Shown here: positions 10,072-17,227 of the stretch, one piece after another
How positions within the stretch are numbered: the stretch's first letter is position 1
Layout of the letters: each line of letters begins with the position of its first letter
Made by a program: the position numbers and the translations under genes
Assembly: GCA_905182155.1 (NCBI GenBank)
Contig: CAJJAX010000035.1
Coordinates: forward strand, 1 to 38,569
DNA length: 38,569 nucleotides
Origin: an uncultured Pseudomonadales bacterium
GTDB taxonomy: Bacteria; Pseudomonadota; Gammaproteobacteria; Pseudomonadales; Azotimanducaceae
Direction of reading: 5' to 3'
Notes under the pieces: generated by a model
The model's database searches: none
What the model was told of the DNA's origin: nothing
What the model saw: only the letters and a program-made list of their open reading frames with translations

Positions 10072-11091
10072 TTAAAGAATCAGCATGGCGTCGCCATAGC
10101 TGAAAAACCGATATTCCTGATCGATCGCCTCTTGATAGGCGCGTCGAATTAAGGCTTTCCCCGCCAGCGCACTGATCAGCATTAATAGAGATGATTGAGG
10201 TAAATGGAAGTTCGTTATCAATCTATCGATGACTTTGAACTCATACCCGGGATAAATAAAAATTTGAGTCTCGCCCTGCATCGACTGAACGACACCCTCA
10301 ACAACCGCCGACTCGAGTGCCCGCACGCTCGTCGTGCCGATGGCTAAAACCCGATGACCCCGACTGCTTTGGGCTTGAACCCGGCTTGCCGTATCCGGCG
10401 GCAGCGAAAACCATTCTTGGTGCATCTGATGCTGCAAGATATCGTCCACTTGAACCGGCTGGAAGGTCCCCGCGCCAACATGCAACGTCAGCATCGTGCG
10501 GTCAATACCCAGGTCATCGATTGCCGCAAGCATCGGTTCATCAAAATGCAAACCAGCGGTGGGCGCTGCCACCGCCCCTTCGCGTTCGGCAAAAACAGTC
10601 TGATACCGACTGGCATCAAGTTCTGCGGGCGCGCGCTTAATGTAGGGCGGTAGCGGTATTTGGCCTTCGGCGGCAGCGATTGCGCTGAGGCCAGGGGACG
10701 GGAATTCAAGGGTGAAAAAGCGGCCTTCACGACCCAGAACGCGAACCTGTGTATCACTATCAGCCAGTGTAATGACAGTCCCGGCTTTCGGCGCACGACT
10801 GGCTCGAATTTGGGCCAGGGCGGTCACATCACTGATCATCCGCTCCAGCAAAATCTCAACCTGACCGCCCGATGCTTTTTGCCCAAAAAATCGAGCGGGG
10901 ATCACCTTCGTATTGTTGAAAACCAAAAGATCCGTTGGCGACAGATATTCCAAAAAATCCGAGAACAGGCGATGCTCAATGATTTGTGATTCTCGGTGCA
11001 CCACCATCAACCGGGCGCCTTGACGATCCTGCGGTGGCGTTTGGGCAATCAAATGCTCTGGCAACTCGTATTCAAAATCCGACTTCTTCAT
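10072..11091 (-). CDS. queA: QueA, tRNA preQ1(34) ribosyltransferase-isomerase
   Basis: Transfers and isomerises the ribosyl group of AdoMet onto preQ1-tRNA to give epoxyqueuosine. The 339-aa protein starts MKKSDFEYELPEHLIAQ. It carries VFNNTKVIPARFFG, AAPTAGLHFDEPML, LTLHVGAGTFQPVQ and the C-terminal TNFHLPQSSLLMLISA, in the normal order and at the normal length. In most relatives tgt follows directly; here the EAL-HDOD gene and an 874-bp gap separate the two. Its promoter is in the gap before the divergent DUF6435 gene. Confidence 0.97.
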   Translation of the reverse strand: MKKSDFEYELPEHLIAQTPPQDRQGARLMVVHRESQIIEHRLFSDFLEYLSPTDLLVFNNTKVIPARFFGQKASGGQVEILLERMISDVTALAQIRASRAPKAGTVITLADSDTQVRVLGREGRFFTLEFPSPGLSAIAAAEGQIPLPPYIKRAPAELDASRYQTVFAEREGAVAAPTAGLHFDEPMLAAIDDLGIDRTMLTLHVGAGTFQPVQVDDILQHQMHQEWFSLPPDTASRVQAQSSRGHRVLAIGTTSVRALESAVVEGVVQSMQGETQIFIYPGYEFKVIDRLITNFHLPQSSLLMLISALAGKALIRRAYQEAIDQEYRFFSYGDAMLIL

Positions 11092-11193
11092 TGCAACCCT
11101 CGAACCTCTGAAAAATCATTCATTTATCCAATCGAGCAAACCGCTCCACCTAAAACGCCGTATCTTAAGCAAATCCGCCTTCGGTACTGCCCT

Positions 11194-11373
11194 ATGTTCT
11201 CATGGTTTAAACCAAAAGATCCTTTGATTAACCTGAACAAGCAGTATCGTCAAAAGCTTGAACAGGCCATGCATTCACAACGAAACGGTGATATTCGCAC
11301 TTACTCAGCCTTAACCGCTGAGGCCGAGGCCATACGCGACACCATCCTGAAGGAAGAGGCAAGCCGAACCTAA
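11194..11373 (+). CDS. DUF6435 family small protein
   Basis: A 59-aa protein beginning MFSWFKPKDP and continuing LNKQYRQKLEQAMHSQRNGD and DIRTYSALTAEAEAI. This is the pattern I know as DUF6435, a conserved small soluble helical protein of gammaproteobacteria with no assigned function. The start at 11194 is chosen because MFSWFKPKDP is the family N-terminus; the frame is open further upstream. It is divergent from queA. Confidence 0.8.
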   Translation: MFSWFKPKDPLINLNKQYRQKLEQAMHSQRNGDIRTYSALTAEAEAIRDTILKEEASRT

Positions 11374-11810
11374 ACCGAATCAAATATCCTGATTTGCATT
11401 CGATCGAACACCCTCGGCACGGCCTCGAGCCTGGCCAGATCTTGCAGCATAGGGGCGTCACAAAGCATTCAGCATGAAAAACCTCGTTTTGGCCTGCATT
11501 CCCTGATTTCATGCCCATACAGCCAAACGATCAGGGCAGGTCTCGATTAACAGTCCGCTCAAAACGACCCTTGATGGTCCAACGCGTCAATCAGCCGATC
11601 CGACGTTCGGCAGACCCACCATCCTTTCCCGTCACAAACCCGAAGCATATCGCTATGGAAGATTGACCCCAAGAATCTGCAAGCGGTGGCACACGCTGCA
11701 GCCACCCTCAAGCCAGAGCGTAAAAATGATCCTGATTTAATACCGCGATGAGCCAAAGACATGATTAGACGCGACGCCAAAGGAATTTCTGATATACTGC
11801 GCTGGCACGT
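11374..11810. other. gap before tRNA-Leu with tRNA promoter
   Basis: 437 bp with no gene I can defend. A 73-codon minus-strand frame at 11559-11780 (ending WWVCRTSDRLIDALDHQGSF) is open but matches nothing I recognise. The last 20 bp hold a TATACT -10 (11793-11798) followed by a GC-rich discriminator (GCGC), typical of growth-rate-controlled stable RNA promoters. Confidence 0.5.
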
Positions 11811-11897
11811 GCCGGGGTGGCGGAACTGGTAGACGCGCCGGATTCAAAATCCGGTTCCTTTACGGGAGTGCCGGTTCGATTCCGGCCCTCGGTACCA
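11811..11897 (+). tRNA. tRNA-Leu(CAA)
   Basis: An 87-nt class II tRNA. The acceptor stem GCCGGGG pairs with CCTCGGT (first pair G-U), the D arm contains TGGTAGACGC, and the anticodon stem CCGGA/TCCGG holds loop TTCAAAA (anticodon CAA). A long variable arm follows, then the T arm GCCGG-TTCGATT-CCGGC, and a genomically encoded CCA ends at 11897. The accessory stretch of the window begins just after it. Confidence 0.97.
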
Positions 11898-12145
11898 CTT
11901 GCATAAAACACTAGGCTATTAGACTATATTTATAGTGTTTACTTCCCTCAAAACCCCTATTCCGGACGAACTTCCGGACGAACTTCTCAGGGTTTTTCAA
12001 CCTTTAAACTGATGTTGACACTCCTTTAGGCACGGGGGGGGAGGTCTGCCTTCTGTTGGTAGTTGTAGTTACCGCCCAGACTCAAAAGAAGCCCATCCTA
12101 AAAAAGGGATAAACATGACCATGAAAAAGGTTTGGCACTTTGAAG
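11898..12145. other. region downstream of tRNA-Leu: inverted and tandem repeats
   Basis: AAACACTA (11906-11913) and TAGTGTTT (11933-11940) form an 8-bp stem with a 19-nt loop, a possible tRNA terminator. A 12-bp unit TTCCGGACGAAC is repeated in tandem at 11960-11971 and 11972-11983, and a G-run lies near 12034-12041. I found no second copy of the tRNA 3' end that would mark an island attachment site. An 18-codon frame at 12115 is not convincing. Confidence 0.45.
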
Positions 12146-12628
12146 CTAAAGCCATAGATCTCTGCGCATAAGTTTATACTGGACCAGCAACATCAGACCT
12201 ATGATCAAGATCCTTATTCCTAAATTAATACTAAGAATAAGGCCTGCAGGGTTTTCTAAGAGCCAGATTATCCACATTAGATCCTGCCATAATAGAACTG
12301 CGGTCGTGGTGATCGCTGCTATGGAAACAATGTGGATATAAATTAACTTTAGTAACAATAAATATAAGCAGACGAACGAAACGGAAATCAAGGATCTACT
12401 AAGGATCATATAATTACCATCCGCACCAAGACTAATCAGTCCAAACGCGTAAGTGTCGGCATTTAACCAGGCCAACGTCGCCCTGACAGCCAAAAGGAGA
12501 ATGATCACGCTCCCAATGGCTAAGATCTCATTGTTTTGACGTTTGTATTGTTGTTCTAAAAAAGCACGAGTGGAGGCTGCCTCCAGCTTCATGAAGGCAC
12601 GTTCCTCATCACTTATTATATTCGGCAT
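12146..12628 (-). CDS. unknown four-helix membrane protein (A)
   Basis: 160 aa with no family I recognise. The N-terminal 35 residues are charged and helical (IISDEERAFMKLEAASTRAF). About four membrane segments follow: about 36-52 (LAIGSVIILLLAVRATL), 75-100, 103-125 (containing AVLLWQDLMWIIWLLENP) and 130-152. It ends in a basic tail (KLMRRDLWL). A damaged paralogue (B) lies at 13269-13774 on the same strand: the two share the SxEERxF start and a segment of about 20 residues around (L/I)WQDxxWL. An IS remnant separates them. No conserved polar cluster suggests an enzyme; a small integral membrane protein of an accessory region is all that can be said. Confidence 0.75.
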   Translation of the reverse strand: MPNIISDEERAFMKLEAASTRAFLEQQYKRQNNEILAIGSVIILLLAVRATLAWLNADTYAFGLISLGADGNYMILSRSLISVSFVCLYLLLLKLIYIHIVSIAAITTTAVLLWQDLMWIIWLLENPAGLILSINLGIRILIIGLMLLVQYKLMRRDLWL

Positions 12629-12838
12629 TTCGCGCCCTGCCCTTCAACAGACCTCGTGCATCATGTTCCTTGTTTACTTTGCTCGACAAACTGCTTGGTG
12701 CAAGAAGGGAGTCTTTTTGATTTCGGATTTATTCCATTTATTCGTTGTTGTTGTCTAACATAATCCGCTATTTATCCAGTAATGAACATAGTACCTTTGG
12801 GCAGACTTTTGGATCTTAAATTTAGAGACTAGAGACAC

Positions 12839-13232
12839 TGACCTGCCTGCCATTTTTAGGACCAGTTGATACTTGAGAGTATGGTGCTCCTAGCAGGGAG
12901 TTACCATGAAGAAGAGCAGATACAGCGACGAGCAGATTGTCAGGATCCTCAGAGAGGCTGATCAGATGCCAGTCACGCAGGTGGCAAAGAAGAACGGTGT
13001 GAGCGACGCAACGATCTACACCTGGCGTAAGAGGTTTGGTGAGATGGAGGTGAACGATGTACGCCATCTTAAACAGTTAGAACAGGAGAACGGCCGGCTA
13101 AAGAAGTTGTTGGCCGAGCGAGACCTTGAGATCGAGGTGATGAAAGAGGTCAGCCTTGAGGAGCCTTTAAGCCTTAAAACCGCTTTGTTTATTCAGAACA
13201 GCCTAGACACCGATAAAAGGTTCAAACGTTGA
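12839..13232 (+). mobile_element. IS3-family remnant with orfA only
   Basis: TGACCTGCC at 12839 looks like the outer end of IS3-family terminal repeats. The frame 12906-13232 encodes OrfA (HTH_Tnp_1): MKKSRYSDEQIVRILREAD, then GVSDATIYTWRKRFGEMEV and a leucine-zipper stretch LKQLEQENGRLKKLLAERD. After EVMKEV the sequence departs from the family and runs 25 unrelated residues to a stop. No OrfB (DDE catalytic subunit) is present, so the element cannot transpose by itself. A possible right end (TGACCGCCC read on the minus strand, 13263-13271) sits beside the stop of gene B. The internal part was probably deleted. Confidence 0.75.
12906..13232 (+). CDS. IS3-family transposase OrfA, truncated or altered C-terminus
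   Basis: A 108-aa DNA-binding subunit of an IS3-group transposase. An N-terminal helix-turn-helix (residues about 5-45) is followed by a coiled coil (about 55-85). OrfA proteins of this type normally end shortly after the coiled coil, with OrfB continuing by frameshift. Here residues after about 84 are unrelated and OrfB is absent. A good start lies at MKKSRYSDEQ. It is on the opposite strand from the A and B genes that flank it and is likely non-functional as a transposase. Confidence 0.85.
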   Translation: MKKSRYSDEQIVRILREADQMPVTQVAKKNGVSDATIYTWRKRFGEMEVNDVRHLKQLEQENGRLKKLLAERDLEIEVMKEVSLEEPLSLKTALFIQNSLDTDKRFKR

Positions 13233-13268
13233 ATCGTCAAAACTCACGGGCCTCGCTCTAAAGGGCGG

Positions 13269-13774
13269 TCAACCATCTCTATCGACTAAAAGTTTATGCG
13301 ACCAGATCAAACAGAACAGGCTGCTCAGCCTTAGCATCAGCGCATAAAAAAATAACGACGAGCTTTCCGTAGATAGCGTCAAATAGAGCCATTCCGAATC
13401 CTGCCAGATCAGACTGCAGGACATCGCTATCGCAACAATGGAAATTGATTTAATCCATCGAGACTCGTCTAGTAAACGCTGGTAGGCAGCTATAAAGATA
13501 AGGAGCACCGTTAATCGAACAATCATCATGCCGCCATCAACCAAATACTTTTGCGCATGACCTGACGCAACAATATCATTGACAATATTTCTATACCAGG
13601 TCTTTGTTTTAGTCCAGTCGTGTGCGACAGCACTATTGGTCGGCGCCGCCCAATGGCTCTTTGAGCGCGTGCTTCACCGCTCAATATTCTCAGGTCATCA
13701 CTCCGACGATTTAAAAATCGCCGCTCCTCGCGACTGAGCACATCGGCAGCCTCCTTAACCACTAGCACTTTCAC
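13269..13774 (-). pseudogene. frameshifted paralogue (B) of membrane protein A
   Basis: Two overlapping frames both match gene A at 12146-12628. The upstream frame (from 13774) encodes VLSREERRFLNRRSDDLRIL, paralleling SDEERAFMKLE of A. The downstream frame (to 13269) encodes ASGHAQKYLVDGGMM, then ISIVAIAMSCSLIWQDSEWL, paralleling SIAAITTTAVLLWQDLMWII of A, then a last helix and a short charged tail. The frame changes somewhere in about 13550-13690, where the first membrane helix of A has no clear counterpart. So B is a decayed or frameshifted copy. It lies 45 bp downstream of the 74-aa gene. Function unknown. Confidence 0.7.
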
Positions 13775-13819
13775 ACAGCGAGGGCCTACGGCGGGCGTTT
13801 AATTTTTTGAAAATCAACC

Positions 13820-14044
13820 TCATTCTTTTCTAGAGTCATTTTGGAGGAGCTCAAGGACTTCTCGCTCTAGCTGCCAAACGAGCGATTTCTGCGTAACCTG
13901 CTGTTGCTGCAACCGCAATAGCCTCCCCTTTTCTTGGGCTAAATTTCTAAGGACGGGCCAAGGGATCGCTGATAAGGCTGCAACACAGTACTCTTGACCG
14001 CGCAATTCAATCGTCCAACCCTGTAAGGTTTTACCGGTGTCCAT
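13820..14044 (-). CDS. unknown 74-aa protein, paralogue of 22472-22729
   Basis: Small, probably soluble protein: an N-terminal part LQGWTIELRGQEYCVAALS, then IPWPVLRNLAQEKGRL, then a Gln-rich helical or coiled-coil stretch (LQQQQVTQKSLVWQLEREVL). The 85-aa product at 22472 shares the pattern L-x-GW-x-(I/L)EL-x-G, then C-x2-AL-S-x-IPW-x2-L-x-NLA, and QKSL-x-W-x3-(R/Q)E-(V/I)L. Ribosome site AGGGG lies 6 nt before the ATG. It has its own promoter (see 14045-14134), between an AraC-type regulator and membrane-protein pseudogene B. I do not recognise the family. A regulatory or adaptor role is conceivable from its size and helices but has no support. Confidence 0.75.
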   Translation of the reverse strand: MDTGKTLQGWTIELRGQEYCVAALSAIPWPVLRNLAQEKGRLLRLQQQQVTQKSLVWQLEREVLELLQNDSRKE

Positions 14045-14134
14045 CGCACGCCCCTAATCACCTTTTAACATTCCCAAGTTAACGGAATCAAAGATACTAT
14101 TTCAGGACATTATACCGTATTTTGCGCGATCAAA
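14045..14134 (-). promoter_or_regulatory. promoter/leader shared with the second copy of the small gene
   Basis: On the minus strand it starts TTTGATCGCGCAAAATA and has a perfect TATAAT -10 (14109-14114), then CCTGAAATA and ATTCCGTTAACTT, and ends with AGGGG before the ATG. The same elements in the same order precede the paralogue at 22384-22471; 30 of the first 37 positions are identical. ATCGCGCAAAATA is upstream of the -10 in both and may be a protein-binding site. Confidence 0.65.
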
Positions 14135-14157
14135 GGCGGAGCCAATAGATAGCGGAA

Positions 14158-15189
14158 TTAATTTAAAGCCGCGACATCTTCGCCGCATATGAGCCTGGCC
14201 CGAACCAAGCGTTTGACTGATACAGTATTTTTAAAGTCTAACCGCTCAGCCATCCGCTCGATCGAGGCGCCATCAATCATCATCAACTGCGCCTGCTGGT
14301 TCCGGAAAAGGGTGATCAAAGGCTTGAAACCAGTCGACTCTACTTGCAAATATCGGCGTAGCGTCGAGGCATCCACTCCCAGGCTATTGCTGATAGCCTC
14401 CATAGATAGCGATAAGCCTTCACTAAAATGCTTGAGGATCAACATATAACAACGATAAGTCCACGGCGCAGCTTTAAGTCGAGAAGATAGAAGCGGATTT
14501 ACCAACGAATTGGTTAAGTTTCGCCATGGTTTATTGGCAAACCCATTGGCCTGCTCCAAGGCTTTTGCTTTATAAATAACCCGAGAAGGTGCGCTGTCGG
14601 AGAAAATCGTTGCGCTGTCGCCAGCATCCATCAGCGCATCCAAATCGGATCGCTGCTCTACCCGCGCACCGCAAAGCACAACCTCCTCAATGTCTATGTC
14701 ACTAATGCCAGTCCTCCCCGCCAAGCCTTTAGAAAATTGGCTGGCAAAGCTTAAATGCAGCCACCTCGGTAAAGGGGCAATCGGGAGAAAGGTTAAGGCA
14801 TAGGCTTTTCGTTGCGGTAGATGCTCGAAGCTATACGTAAATAAATTGGTGTTCAACAACGTAATAGCAGCTACTCTGGTTAAAACTGCTTTTAGGGTGG
14901 GCTCTCCTAAAGATAGCCCCACCAATGAGGCACCCTCCGGGCCTGACTGACGTTGCATCACCTCTGACAAAGCAAGTTGAGGGCTCAATTCACCGATCCT
15001 ATCGCAGAGCGATTGAACAAACGCCATGGAAATTAACCGCTCGTGACGATCAATGCGAGGCCGTTCAGCCATGATCCGCTCGAACCAATCTACATCACAA
15101 CCAACATCCGAGGCGATACTTGCTAGACCGATTACAAACGGGCCCGGATACCATCCCAGTGAATTTTCACTCCGTCTATTGGCGTACAT
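14158..15189 (-). CDS. AraC-family regulator, OruR-like
   Basis: 343 aa. Residues about 25-210 match the Arabinose_bd-type sensor domain seen in OruR/ArgR-like regulators (LALSEVMQRQSGPEGASLVG, LPQRKAYALTFLPIAPL). The C-terminal AraC DNA-binding part (about 245-343) has a good first helix-turn-helix (LSMEAISNSLGVDASTLRRY). The second is unusual: where relatives have GFSDxSxFxRAFKRWTG, this one has RLDFKNTVSVKRLVRARLIC. The effector is unknown. It precedes, on the same strand, the 74-aa gene and gene B, and could regulate either those or the divergent membrane gene at 15639. DNA binding by the second motif may be weak or altered. Confidence 0.85.
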   Translation of the reverse strand: MYANRRSENSLGWYPGPFVIGLASIASDVGCDVDWFERIMAERPRIDRHERLISMAFVQSLCDRIGELSPQLALSEVMQRQSGPEGASLVGLSLGEPTLKAVLTRVAAITLLNTNLFTYSFEHLPQRKAYALTFLPIAPLPRWLHLSFASQFSKGLAGRTGISDIDIEEVVLCGARVEQRSDLDALMDAGDSATIFSDSAPSRVIYKAKALEQANGFANKPWRNLTNSLVNPLLSSRLKAAPWTYRCYMLILKHFSEGLSLSMEAISNSLGVDASTLRRYLQVESTGFKPLITLFRNQQAQLMMIDGASIERMAERLDFKNTVSVKRLVRARLICGEDVAALN

Positions 15190-15638
15190 GTCATCCCCCC
15201 GAGAATCACAAAACCATTGACTGTTGAAAGCCCTAAACCCTAATCTTTAATTAATTATTTTTTTGGATTAACACATATGACTTTATACCTATAAACAGAT
15301 CACCGCTTGAACTAAAAAGCGGCGTTTCATTGGTTTTCGCCCGAAATAGTACAGGGCTAGTATCGAACCGTACCGCGCAACAAAGCCTGAAACCCCACCC
15401 AAAATGACGCGTGGTTTTGTAAAACGCGTCAATACATGGCCGTTTTGCCCTAATTATGATTAAGGCTCGACGAAAAACCGCATAAAACTCACGCTATTAT
15501 CATTGCCGAGTAAAGACGCTGGGATTAAACCAAGCGAGGCTGGAGATCCTTTTTATTATGGTTGCAAAACCGGCAATAGCCGTAAACTCACACCAAAACT
15601 CATTTCGTACTTGAGCGGCGCCCATGAAGGACACATCG
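15190..15638. other. divergent regulatory gap between araC-type gene and 15639 gene
   Basis: 449 bp without a gene. It includes an AT-rich patch at about 15243-15280 just upstream of the regulator and an inverted repeat at 15405-15431. Both divergent promoters must be here. This is where the AraC-type regulator would be expected to bind. Confidence 0.5.
15405..15431. promoter_or_regulatory. perfect 8-bp inverted repeat, operator-like
   Basis: TGACGCGT (15405-15412) and ACGCGTCA (15424-15431) are separated by 11 bp, so the half-site centres are 19 bp apart, close to two helical turns. It could be a dimer operator or a hairpin. Not followed by a T-run on the plus strand. Confidence 0.45.
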
Positions 15639-16307
15639 ATGAATGACATTAGCACTAGAGTACGATCAACTGTTCCGGCCGTCGTTCTAACCCTTCTTGG
15701 CATCATTCAAGCGCTTGTACTCGAACAGCTTTGGACCCACGTCTTAAATAACGATGGACTTTACGCACTAAATTGGCAGCCCCTGACGACGTGGACTCAA
15801 ATCTTCACAACCTTAATCGCAATCATTTTAGTTTGGCTGGTTTACGCTGTGAACGTCACCCGCTTTCGGTGGCTTCCAACCGTCTATGAATTTATTTTGC
15901 CCTTTTGGGTTGGATTCATTCAGCTTCTAGTGATCCAAGCGTTAGCACCCACAGCGATTGGATTCTGGTTTATTCTAATGGGCGCACTTTTTGGAACCAT
16001 GATCTGGATTGCGCAAACCACACTGCGGAAAGCGCGACTCGATGGTGGTAATGCGTCGTTTTTTGCGACGATATCCCCCGCAACTTGGTCAGATTTTTTA
16101 CCCGCGGTCGCGATCATTGGACTCATTTTAATCTTTGGTCTTTATGCTGCGAACTTTAAAACCGGCCATCTCATCAATCTTAGTATGCTGCTCATATTGC
16201 TCTCGTTTGCTTGTCTTCACTTTAGAATACTGACAATTGGGTGGCAGCGATCTTTGTCAGCTCATGACAATCCGTCACCACCGCCCCCGGATCATAATTG
16301 CCTTTAA
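15639..16307 (+). CDS. unknown polytopic membrane protein
   Basis: 222 aa with about six membrane helices: VPAVVLTLLGIIQALVLEQL, IFTTLIAIILVWLVYAVNV, FILPFWVGFIQLLVIQAL, AIGFWFILMGALFGTMIWIA, FLPAVAIIGLILIFGLYAA and LSMLLILLSFACLHF. The C-terminal tail is short and Pro-rich. I chose the ATG at 15639 because AAGGA stands 7 nt before it; an ATG at 15624 would add five residues and has no ribosome site. No family recognised. A divergent AraC-type regulator lies 450 bp upstream. Confidence 0.75.
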   Translation: MNDISTRVRSTVPAVVLTLLGIIQALVLEQLWTHVLNNDGLYALNWQPLTTWTQIFTTLIAIILVWLVYAVNVTRFRWLPTVYEFILPFWVGFIQLLVIQALAPTAIGFWFILMGALFGTMIWIAQTTLRKARLDGGNASFFATISPATWSDFLPAVAIIGLILIFGLYAANFKTGHLINLSMLLILLSFACLHFRILTIGWQRSLSAHDNPSPPPPDHNCL

Positions 16308-16367
16308 CCTGACTATCGCGCTCAGAGCACCACTCGCCCGATAATTTCGCAAGCCTAGGAGCATCCA

Positions 16368-16976
16368 GTGAATATCACCAACGAACAGCAATTAAGATCG
16401 ATCATCGGCGCCCCCCACCCGATAACGGCATCAAAAAAAACGGATCATCTCACCGATGAAGCCCTAGATTTTCTGAAAAGATCACCGTTCTTAATCATGA
16501 CGACGGTATCTGAGGACTTACAACTGGATGCTTCCCCTAAGGGTGATGCACCTGGTTTCGTTACAGCACCGAATCTCAAAACACTCATCATTCCGGACCG
16601 GCGCGGCAATAAACTCGCTGATGGCCATCTCAATGTGCTGAAAACCGGGCGGATGGGCGTGATCTTTTTTATTCCCAACACCCGTGAAACACTGCGAATC
16701 AACGGCCAAGCGAGACTCACGGCCAATCCCACCGAACTCGAGACTTATTCAGCTTATGGTCGCCCTGCAGTGCTACTGACCGAACTGGCGGTTGAAGAAT
16801 GTTTTTTCCATTGTGGTAAGGCGCTCATCCGATCCAAGCTCTGGGACACCGCTTCCTGGCCAGAACCCGAGAAGGTTTCGTTTGGGAAGATGCTCGCCAA
16901 GGCCAATGGCGGGGACTCCGTCATGGCAGAGGCCATCGATCGATCAATATCCGATGATTATGTAGAAAACCTTTAA
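16368..16976 (+). CDS. MSMEG_1061-type FMN-dependent PPOX protein
   Basis: 202-aa split-barrel flavoprotein of the pyridoxamine 5'-phosphate oxidase superfamily. Visible features are LKRSPFLIMTTVSEDLQLDA, SPKGDAPGF, IPDRRGNKLADGHLNVLKTG and the central strand GVIFFIPNTRETLRINGQAR, then FFHCGKALIRSKLW near the C-terminus. This arrangement matches the pyridoxamine phosphate oxidase-like, MSMEG_1061 subfamily. The substrate is unknown; true PNPOx activity is unlikely. It follows the membrane gene by 60 bp on the same strand. Confidence 0.85.
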   Translation: MNITNEQQLRSIIGAPHPITASKKTDHLTDEALDFLKRSPFLIMTTVSEDLQLDASPKGDAPGFVTAPNLKTLIIPDRRGNKLADGHLNVLKTGRMGVIFFIPNTRETLRINGQARLTANPTELETYSAYGRPAVLLTELAVEECFFHCGKALIRSKLWDTASWPEPEKVSFGKMLAKANGGDSVMAEAIDRSISDDYVENL

Positions 16977-17227
16977 AGCCGCCATGGTGGCAGTACCAAG
17001 ATCATAGAAGGCCCGTCAACAAGAATACTGGAGGCTGGGCAAAGAATGCATCAGTCTTAAAGCGGTGCCAAGACGGCACAAAACTGATAGATTACGGAAA
17101 GAGCTGGGCCAAAAACGACAATAAATAGCACTTTATGGACGTTTTTTGACCCTACTGCCTTGAACATAAAGAGGCATAATGGCAGAATTACGCTCTCAAA
17201 TTTTAGCGATGGGGACTTAACCTAAAA

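Noticed and set aside
11559-11780. 73-codon minus-strand frame before tRNA-Leu
   Set aside because: The end looks somewhat protein-like, but there is no ribosome site near a suitable start and no known relative; too weak to call.
11811-11897. Integration of a phage or island at tRNA-Leu with attL/attR
   Set aside because: I found no integrase and no second copy of the tRNA 3' end in the window.
12115-12171. 18-codon leader peptide frame before membrane gene A
   Set aside because: It lies on the opposite strand from gene A, overlaps the 3' end of that gene, and has no attenuator around it.
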